64,000 bases of DNA from Nocardia flavorosea NBRC 108225 (GTDB taxonomy: Bacteria; Actinomycetota; Actinomycetes; Mycobacteriales; Mycobacteriaceae). The first letter of the stretch is position 1, and the number at the start of each line of letters is the position of its first letter. Location of the stretch: contig NZ_BDCG01000017.1 in the NCBI RefSeq assembly GCF_001613385.1, positions 1 through 64,000 of the forward strand. Direction: 5' to 3'. The translations under genes and the position numbers were made by a program. Positions 58,564 through 64,000 of the stretch are shown in pieces. Under the pieces are notes generated by a model. That model searched no databases and had not been told where the DNA came from. It was given only the letters and a program-made list of their open reading frames with translations.

Positions 58564-60024
58564 TCACCCCGCCAGAGCCGCGGCGATATCGGCGCGCAGG
58601 TCCAGCACTTCCTGGACGCAGCGGTGACGCGCGGCAACAGTATCCAGATCCCGGAGGCGGGCGTAACAGCGTTGCGAAGACAGCGCGGTGACCGCCGTAA
58701 CCACGGTCTGTCCGATGTGCACCGCTGCATCAATGTCGCCGGCCCGGAAATGCGCGGCAGCCAAGGTCGGCAGCACCACGGCCCGGCTGCGCTCGTGCTC
58801 GGCCGAATGACCTTCCGCCGCCACAGTCAGCTTCGTTGCTGCGGCTTCGCCGAATTCCTGGTGCTTCAGCGATAGCAGATAGAGCGAATGACCGTGTTGA
58901 GCGGCGATTTCCGCGTCGGTGACGACCCACGCCCAAGCCAGGTCCGTGCCGACGCTCGCCTCCGCGTACCCGGCTTCGGAAGCCCCCAGTGCCCGGCGAG
59001 TCGGTTCGGGTTCGCCCAGCGTGGCCCAGCACCACGCAGCGACCGTATGGATGTAACCAGCGGTGATGGGCGATACCGGGTAACGGCGACCGGAGGATGT
59101 CGCTGCGGCCAACCGGCAGAAAGCGAGGGCATCTTTCGGCCGACGCAGATGCAGTGACTGATGGGCCATATCGAGCAGGATCACAACCATCAGGTCGGTG
59201 GAGCGGGGGTTGCCCTCGGCGCGCTGGGCGGTGTGCAGGGCATAGGTCCACAGACGACGAGCCGCGTTGTGGTCTTCGATGTCGTAGGCGAGCCAAGCGG
59301 CCATGCTCGCCAGCTCTGCGGTGGCGATGTGCAGCCGGCCTTGGACGAAGGACGTGCATACCGCATCGTTCAGGGCGGCCACCTGGTGAAGCTGGCTGAG
59401 TGCGGCGCTGCGGCAAAGGCCCCCGCCGTGGGCGAGATCCCAGCGGCGGAATCCGTCGCTGATGGCTTCGATCGCATCGATATCGGCATCGCCGATGCGG
59501 GGTCTGGAGACGGGGGCCAGCCGATCGGGCAGAACGTCGGCCAGTCGTTCGAGTTCGGGATGCAGACGTGATCCGAGCGCGGCAGCGGTTGCCAGGGTGA
59601 CGAAATCTCTGCGGTGCACCCAGTCCACCTCCTCGCCCGCCAGGCTACCGGCCGCCTGCTCAGCGGAGTCCACGTGGAAGCCGAGCAGCTGCGCGGGAAC
59701 AGCGAAGACCGACGAAATTCGCGCGGCCGTTTTCGCGCCTGTCAACCGCCGTGATCCGGCCTCGACCTCCGATACCCGTGCCTGGCTCAACCCGAGCAGC
59801 GCCCCGAGTTGGTTCTGCGAGAGGCCGGTGCACTCGCGAATCGCAGCGAACACGATGCCGAAGTTGTGTTCGGACAGCGCAGCCCGCATCGATGGGCTGG
59901 TGAAAAACCCGGAAGGCAAGGGGTGGCGGAAACCCGACGCTCGCGCACATCCCGCGCACAAGCTCGCGGCAGTCACGATCGCGGCTCCGTTCCCGCAGGA
60001 GCGGCACTGCTGTCGTTCTCTCAT
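58564..60024 (-). CDS. XRE-family regulator with N-terminal zinc knuckle and TPR-like C-terminus
   Basis: A 486-residue regulator. Residues 7-26 hold two CxxC pairs (CRSC, CAGC), possibly a zinc site. A Cro/C1-type helix-turn-helix covers about 57-95 (IRECTGLSQNQLGALLGLSQARVSEVEAG). The remaining 380 residues are alanine-rich helical repeats of TPR type, e.g. ARRLWTYALHTAQRAEG and LATLGEPEPTRRALGASEAGYAEA-like segments. This is the architecture of many actinobacterial XRE regulators and of peptide-sensing RRNPP proteins. It is co-transcribed with the phosphotransferase and divergent from two tiny genes, which are its probable targets or partners. Confidence 0.88.
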   Translation of the reverse strand: MRERQQCRSCGNGAAIVTAASLCAGCARASGFRHPLPSGFFTSPSMRAALSEHNFGIVFAAIRECTGLSQNQLGALLGLSQARVSEVEAGSRRLTGAKTAARISSVFAVPAQLLGFHVDSAEQAAGSLAGEEVDWVHRRDFVTLATAAALGSRLHPELERLADVLPDRLAPVSRPRIGDADIDAIEAISDGFRRWDLAHGGGLCRSAALSQLHQVAALNDAVCTSFVQGRLHIATAELASMAAWLAYDIEDHNAARRLWTYALHTAQRAEGNPRSTDLMVVILLDMAHQSLHLRRPKDALAFCRLAAATSSGRRYPVSPITAGYIHTVAAWCWATLGEPEPTRRALGASEAGYAEASVGTDLAWAWVVTDAEIAAQHGHSLYLLSLKHQEFGEAAATKLTVAAEGHSAEHERSRAVVLPTLAAAHFRAGDIDAAVHIGQTVVTAVTALSSQRCYARLRDLDTVAARHRCVQEVLDLRADIAAALAG

Positions 60025-60244
60025 GAATCGACGCTTTCAGCTGGGCCGGACGCTTTTCAGTTCACCGTAGCGCTCGGTCGAGCCCGCCTGAATCGAACAC
60101 GATCGCCGTGGAAAAACACGCAATCCCCGCTGGGGATATCCCGCACGGAGATTGGTGGACAGTCCGAACGTCGCGACGCTGAAGGCAATCACCGTCAGCC
60201 GGATCTACCTCCTTCACCGGCGACTGATCACGAGGGGCTACACC

Positions 60245-60568
60245 ATGATTGATCCGGACAAGCCGCGGCGGGCCGTTGCCCTGCTGCACAGTGAACACGA
60301 CCCTGCAGCATACGAAGAACTGATGCGCCGACACCGGCTGAACGTCGCCTACACCGTGCACACCGATGCGCCGGCCGTATTGGCCGCCCTCATCGCGGTC
60401 CAGCACGCGCTCGAACACCTCGCGGACGTGGTCGTGATCCCGCACCTCGGCGTGCTCGAGGCCAGTACTCCGTGGTGGGTGGTCACCGAGGCGGCCGATC
60501 TCATCACCGGCACACAGGAATATCCCTTGTGGTCGGCAGTCACCGCGCAGACAAGGCGTCGACAATGA
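60245..60568 (+). CDS. Hypothetical 107-residue protein divergent from the HTH-TPR regulator
   Basis: A 107-residue soluble alpha/beta protein: RRAVALLHSEHDPAAYEELMRRH, NVAYTVHTDAPAVLAALIAVQHALEHLADVVV and GVLEASTPWWVVTEAADLITG. I do not recognise a family; the first strand, long helix and HTDA turn are faintly like a resolvase or flavodoxin half-domain, which is not enough for a call. ATG 60245 has GAGGGG at about seven bases. Its stop overlaps the start of a 30-residue membrane peptide as ATGA. Its position opposite the HTH-TPR regulator suggests control by it. Confidence 0.6.
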   Translation: MIDPDKPRRAVALLHSEHDPAAYEELMRRHRLNVAYTVHTDAPAVLAALIAVQHALEHLADVVVIPHLGVLEASTPWWVVTEAADLITGTQEYPLWSAVTAQTRRRQ

Positions 60569-60657
60569 TCACGCTGGGCTTCGTCATCGCTATCGGTCTG
60601 CCTTCGGCTGTGCTGATCCTGGCGGTGGTATTGCCTGAACGTCGGGACAAGCGATGA
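60565..60657 (+). CDS. 30-residue hydrophobic peptide
   Basis: The frame encodes ITLGFVIAIGLPSAVLILAV after the start methionine, then VLPERRDKR: one membrane-spanning stretch and a basic tail. ATG 60565 overlaps the stop of the preceding gene as ATGA, so it should be translated by coupling. It is too short for similarity. It could be a small membrane protein or, given the neighbouring TPR regulator, a precursor of a signalling peptide. Confidence 0.5.
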   Translation: MITLGFVIAIGLPSAVLILAVVLPERRDKR

Positions 60658-60768
60658 GCGCTACCCCCGGTACCGGCTCGGCGATCTGAACTTCGCGGCG
60701 AGGTGGTCATCGAGCAGCGCGCATCGGGCCCACAGCGGGCAGCCGGTACCGAAGCGGTTGCGCCGGCC

Positions 60769-60799
60769 CCGCGGCGGTGTGCTCGACGCACCGCCGCGG
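60769..60799. terminator. Hairpin between the tiny genes and the convergent P450
   Basis: CCGCGGCGGTG (60769-60779) pairs perfectly with CACCGCCGCGG (60789-60799) around a nine-base loop. It lies 20 bases past the stop of the minus-strand P450 and between convergent genes. Confidence 0.75.
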
Positions 60800-60818
60800 A
60801 CCGGCCGGGCCACGACCC

Positions 60819-62054
60819 TCAGCTCAGCTCGTAGCGGATCGGCAGGTGCTTGAGCCCGCCGACGAACGTTGTCGCGATCAACTCGGGTTCACCGGCCAGT
60901 TCGGCCGATTTCAGCCGCGGCAGCAGTTCGGCGAAGAACTTCCCGACCTCCATCCGGGCCAGCGCCGCACCCAGACAGAAATGGACACCGAACCCGAACG
61001 CCACATGCTTGTTGGGTTCGCGGTGGATATCGAACCGGAACGGGTCGTCGAAAACCTCTTCGTCGCGATTGGCCGACGCATAGGACAGCAGCAGCGACTC
61101 GCCTTCCGCGATCGGCACGCCGTTGACCTTCGCATCCTGCGCCGCCGTGCGCATGAACGCTTTCACCGGAGTGACCCAGCGGATCATCTCCTCGGTGGCC
61201 CGGGACATCAGACCCAGGTCGGCGGCCAGTTCTTCACGCTGTGCGGGATGTTCGATCAGAGCCCGCATCCCGCCGGCGATCGTGGCACTGGTGGTGTCGT
61301 GCCCGGCGGTGGCGATGATCGCGTAGTAGGACATGGTCTCGATATCGGACAGTGGTTCACCGTCGATGGTCGCGTTGGCGATGACCGAGGCGAGATCGTC
61401 GGTCGGGTTCGCCCGCCGGGAATCGGTCAATGTCTTGAAGTAGGCGAACATTTCCGCCAGCGCCGTCATCGTCTCGGTTTCCGACATCGTGCGCTTGTAC
61501 TCGTCGTCGTCGCTGCCGATCAGTTCCTGCGTGAGCTCGAGCATCAGCGGGAAATCGGCTTCGGGGACGCCGAGCAGGAACATGATCACATACAGCGGGT
61601 AGTTGACCGCGACTTCCTGGACGAAATCGCATTCCCCGCCCGCGTCACGCATCTGGTCGACGTAGCGCACGGCGAGCTGTTCGATCCGCTCCCCCATGGC
61701 GCGCATGGATTTCGGGCTGAACCAGTCCGCGGCGATCGCGCGGACGATCCGGTGCTGGGGATCGTCCATGTGGATCAGCGTCTTGATGCCGACCGCGGCC
61801 TGCATCTCGTCCGAGGCGGCCGGCATCAGTACAGGCCGCGGCCAGTTCGTGAACACCTGGTTCGCCCGTTCGACGGCCATCACGTCGGCGTGTTTGGTGA
61901 TCGCCCAGAACGGTTTGTAGGGGGGCACGTCCACCAGCGACACCGGTGCATTCGCCCGCAGCGAACTCAGTGCGGTGTGCAATCGGGACTCGTCGGTGTA
62001 GGCGGCCGGGTCCGCAAGTACCTTCGCGGCATCGTCGACGATCGGCATGCTCAT
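60819..62054 (-). CDS. Cytochrome P450
   Basis: A 411-residue soluble bacterial P450: I-helix AGHDTT (250-255), EEMIR K-helix ExxR (288-292) and the haem loop FGFGVHFCLG with the axial cysteine at C360. It hydroxylates or otherwise oxidises a hydrophobic substrate with electrons from a ferredoxin; no ferredoxin gene is adjacent. The C-helix segment HMDDPQHRIVRAIAADWF is normal. GGAAG lies eight bases before ATG 62054; ATG 62048 is an alternative. It is divergent from an SDR, sharing a 150-base control region with a GTCARGCAT direct repeat. Subfamily not assigned. Confidence 0.93.
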   Translation of the reverse strand: MSMPIVDDAAKVLADPAAYTDESRLHTALSSLRANAPVSLVDVPPYKPFWAITKHADVMAVERANQVFTNWPRPVLMPAASDEMQAAVGIKTLIHMDDPQHRIVRAIAADWFSPKSMRAMGERIEQLAVRYVDQMRDAGGECDFVQEVAVNYPLYVIMFLLGVPEADFPLMLELTQELIGSDDDEYKRTMSETETMTALAEMFAYFKTLTDSRRANPTDDLASVIANATIDGEPLSDIETMSYYAIIATAGHDTTSATIAGGMRALIEHPAQREELAADLGLMSRATEEMIRWVTPVKAFMRTAAQDAKVNGVPIAEGESLLLSYASANRDEEVFDDPFRFDIHREPNKHVAFGFGVHFCLGAALARMEVGKFFAELLPRLKSAELAGEPELIATTFVGGLKHLPIRYELS

Positions 62055-62153
62055 ATGCGGTTCTTCCGTTCCGTATCTTCGTGTTACTCCTGGTCGGACC
62101 CGTCGCCCAGGGGCCGGCCCGGCGCGTTGTGCCGCCCACCAGAGTGATTTATA

Positions 62154-62174
62154 GTCAGGCATACTGTCAAGCAT
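62154..62174. promoter_or_regulatory. Direct repeat in the P450/SDR divergent promoter
   Basis: GTCAGGCAT (62154-62162) and GTCAAGCAT (62166-62174) are spaced by 12 bases, and the pair is framed by TTATAG and CTATAA as an inverted repeat (62149-62154 and 62176-62181). The stretch is AT-rich and central between the divergent genes, so it is a likely operator and promoter region. Confidence 0.5.
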
Positions 62175-62211
62175 TCTATAAGTCGTACCGGGCATTGGAG
62201 CGGTGGTAGTC

Positions 62212-62997
62212 ATGTCCTCTGAACAACGCAAGATCGTCGTCGTCGGCGCCGGATCGGGCATCGGCGCGGAGACCGCCGAGCACTATCACAGGCAGGGCGA
62301 TTACGTCCTCGCGGTGAATCTCCGCCCGAGCGACACCCAGGCCTCCCGGCACGAACAGTGCGATCTGCGCGACGCCGCGGCGATCGACGGGCTACTGGAT
62401 CGCATCGGCTCGAAATGGGATGCGCTGGCCTACGTCGCGGGCGTGCCCGGCACCGCCCCGGCCCACGATGTGCTCGCGGTGAACTACCTCGGCATGCGAT
62501 TGATGGCGGAGGGGATGCTCCCGCGGCTGCGTGAGGGCGGCGCGATCGTCACCGTCGCATCGGTCGCGGCACTCGGTTGGCAGCAGCGACTCGAAGAACT
62601 CGCCGGCCTCCTCGACGCGACCGACGCGGAGGCGGTCCGGGCCTGGCAGGACACCCAGGACCCCGCCTATCCGGTGTACAGCACCTCGAAGCAGGCCGCG
62701 ATCATCCACGCCAAGCGCCTGGCGCCTGCGGCGTGGCAGAAATACGGGGTGCGGATCAACACGGTGAGCCCCGGGCCCACCGAGACGCCGATCCTCGGCG
62801 ATTTCGAGACCAGCATGGGCAAAGATGTCCTCGATATGGTCAAGGCCACGGTGGGACGGCACGCGAGCGTCGACGATATCGTCCCGGTCATCGCCTTCCT
62901 GGCTTCGCCGGCAGCGCGCTGGATCAACGGCCAGGACGTGCACGTAGACGGCGGCTTCGTGGCGCCGATGGCGGCGGGCGCGCCCATCCAACTCTGA
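62212..62997 (+). CDS. SDR oxidoreductase (3-alpha-hydroxysteroid dehydrogenase-like)
   Basis: A 261-residue SDR with the cofactor turn VVGAGSGIG and catalytic Tyr/Lys in YSTSKQAA. Features of the 3-alpha-hydroxysteroid dehydrogenase/carveol-type branch are a short second strand with NLRPSD, the missing NNAG motif (YVAGVPG instead), a long insert before the active site (WQQRLEELAGLLDATDAEAVRAW) and ETPILGDFE. It is expected to oxidise the alcohol made by one of the flanking P450s. ATG 62212 was chosen; GTG 62203 would add three residues. A GC hairpin follows the stop. Confidence 0.87.
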   Translation: MSSEQRKIVVVGAGSGIGAETAEHYHRQGDYVLAVNLRPSDTQASRHEQCDLRDAAAIDGLLDRIGSKWDALAYVAGVPGTAPAHDVLAVNYLGMRLMAEGMLPRLREGGAIVTVASVAALGWQQRLEELAGLLDATDAEAVRAWQDTQDPAYPVYSTSKQAAIIHAKRLAPAAWQKYGVRINTVSPGPTETPILGDFETSMGKDVLDMVKATVGRHASVDDIVPVIAFLASPAARWINGQDVHVDGGFVAPMAAGAPIQL

Positions 62998-63009
62998 TAT
63001 CGGCGCCGG

Positions 63010-63049
63010 AATGTGCCGCCCGCAGCGAACCCTCGGCAGGCGGCACGTT
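63010..63049. terminator. Imperfect hairpin after the SDR
   Basis: AATGTGCCGCC (63010-63020) and GGCGGCACGTT (63039-63049) pair over 11 bases with one G-U, with an 18-base loop. It lies 12 bases after the SDR stop and may attenuate transcription into the next P450. Confidence 0.45.
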
Positions 63050-63118
63050 CCGCACCCATCGCCGACCGATGAGGAAAGCCCTCGCACCACAGGAGATTGC
63101 CGATGCGGATGAAGCCTT

Positions 63119-63139
63119 TTACTGTACGCATTACAGTAA
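63119..63139. promoter_or_regulatory. Perfect TetR-type palindrome before the second P450
   Basis: TTACTGTA (63119-63126) and TACAGTAA (63132-63139) are perfect inverted arms around a five-base centre. The site lies 50 bases before the P450 start in an AT-rich pocket, typical of a TetR-family operator. Its regulator is not identified in the window; the TetR at 46150 is one candidate. Confidence 0.78.
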
Positions 63140-63189
63140 GTTGAATAACGTGGATTCCGCAAGGTCCCGACGACGCTAGAGGTGGAGCT

Positions 63190-64000
63190 GTGAACAGCCC
63201 TGTTCAGGACGAATCGACACCGGCCGGGGACGCCCTCGACCTACGTGACCCCTACCCGTACTTCGCCGCCAGGCGCGCCGAGAGCGGGGTTTCGCACGGG
63301 ACGGTGATGGACTATTCGAGAACCCCGGAATCGCTGCGGCCCAAGGACAGCTATTCGGCGTTCTCCTACGACGCGGTCAATGCCGCCCTGCGCAACAGTC
63401 AGGTGTTCAACACCGCGCTCTACGATTCCACGATCGGCGTGTTCATGGGGCCGACCATTCTGGCGATGCACGGCGCCCGGCACAAAGCGCACCGGGGCCT
63501 GGTCTCGGCGGCGTTCAAACCGCAATCGCTGCTCACCTGGGAGCCCGAAATCGTGCGGCCGATCTGCGACGCGCTCATCGACGAATTCACCGAACGCGGC
63601 AATGCCGATCTGGTCCGCGAGTTCACCTTCGAATTCCCGACCCGTGTGATCGCCCGGCTCCTCGGCCTGCCCGAGGAGGATCTGCCGTTCTTCCGCAAGG
63701 CGGCGGTGGCAATCATCAGCTACGCCGGGAACGTGGGGCGCGCACTGGAGGCGTCGAAGGACCTGCAGGAGTATTTCCTCGGACATATCGAACAGCGCCG
63801 CAGCAATCCCACCGGCGATATCATCAGCGATCTGGTGACCGCCGAGATCGACGGCGAGAAACTCACCGACGAGGCGATCTACTCGTTCCTGCGACTGTTG
63901 CTGCCGGCCGGCCTGGAAACCACCTACCGGTCTTCCGGCAATCTGCTCTACCTGCTGCTGAAGCATCCGGACCAGTTCGCGGCCGTGCAGGCCGATCGCC
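63190..64000 (+). CDS. Cytochrome P450, 5' part (cut by window edge)
   Basis: The first 270 residues of a second P450 are in the window: LRDPYPYFAARRAESG, YDAVNAALRNSQVF, the C-helix HGARHKAHRGLVSAAFKPQSL, and the I-helix LLLPAGLETTYRSSGNLLYLLL, where Ala-Gly-x-Glu-Thr-Thr replaces the more common AGxDTT. The haem cysteine is beyond the edge. GTG 63190 has AGGTGGAG just upstream. It belongs to a different P450 subfamily from the 60819 gene and follows the SDR on the same strand. Control by the TTACTGTA/TACAGTAA palindrome is likely. Confidence 0.92.
   Translation, partial: MNSPVQDESTPAGDALDLRDPYPYFAARRAESGVSHGTVMDYSRTPESLRPKDSYSAFSYDAVNAALRNSQVFNTALYDSTIGVFMGPTILAMHGARHKAHRGLVSAAFKPQSLLTWEPEIVRPICDALIDEFTERGNADLVREFTFEFPTRVIARLLGLPEEDLPFFRKAAVAIISYAGNVGRALEASKDLQEYFLGHIEQRRSNPTGDIISDLVTAEIDGEKLTDEAIYSFLRLLLPAGLETTYRSSGNLLYLLLKHPDQFAAVQADR

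Overview
The window is high-GC actinobacterial DNA, most likely from a Nocardia-like, mycolic-acid-containing actinobacterium. The evidence is very GC-rich third codon positions, an IdeR/DtxR-type iron box, a mycofactocin-type SDR, an NDMA-dependent alcohol dehydrogenase relic and many acyl-CoA, P450 and Rieske genes. It is a catabolic accessory region: about ten transport or degradation modules, most with their own LacI, SorC, IclR, TetR or XRE regulator, separated by truncated genes and insertion-sequence scars. I saw no rRNA, tRNA or CRISPR array.

Layout. 1-740: an IS982-like transposase running off the left edge and an orphan barstar gene with a strong terminator. 895-7627 (minus): an operon LLM (broken) > acyl-CoA synthetase > acyl-CoA synthetase > mycofactocin-type SDR > aldehyde dehydrogenase. 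Its first gene has lost its 5' end next to an IS3-type transposase relic and carries a frameshift. 7664-21336: a tetritol/polyol module with an ABC importer, a zinc alcohol dehydrogenase, DhaK-like and RpiB-like enzymes, xylulokinase, a divergent SorC regulator, an SDR and a second FGGY kinase. It closely resembles the threitol/erythritol pathway of Mycobacterium smegmatis. 21478-22978: a small conserved gene and two gene relics. 23129-31670: a LacI regulon. An oxidoreductase/DUF993/TIM-barrel isomerase operon and a THI5/SsuA-type importer plus glycerate kinase operon share an almost identical operator.

32173-40154: a LacI-controlled six-gene operon (CaiB CoA-transferase, MFS, MaoC, ketoglutarate semialdehyde dehydrogenase, a solute-binding-like protein without signal peptide, AraD1/FAH dehydratase). 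It carries two abutting operator copies and probably ends in 2-oxoglutarate. 40556-42216: an iron-boxed siderophore-interacting protein and a cupin. 42281-44643: IclR plus a two-subunit CoA transferase. 44866-49863: a metallo-hydrolase, a TetR with a lysine/arginine-rich tail, and a beta-oxidation operon (thiolase, enoyl-CoA hydratase, 3-hydroxyacyl-CoA dehydrogenase). 49984-57521: a truncated reductase, a small membrane protein, an isochorismatase-fold protein lacking its cysteine, and an operon of DUF35-thiolase fusion, hydrolase, LLM and Rieske oxygenase. Its end is marked by two genes cut head to head at about 57300. 57667-60657: a phosphotransferase, an HTH-TPR regulator and a divergent pair of tiny genes. 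60819-64000: P450, SDR and a second P450 cut by the right edge, with a palindromic operator.

Functionally the modules feed central metabolism: tetritols to erythrose 4-phosphate, an unknown polyol or acid to glycerate and phosphoglycerate, sugar acids to 2-oxoglutarate, and lipids or terpenoid/steroid-like acids to acetyl-CoA. Start sites were chosen from Shine-Dalgarno spacing, ATGA/GTGA overlaps with upstream genes and family length. All functional statements rest on recognising motifs by eye; no database search was run.
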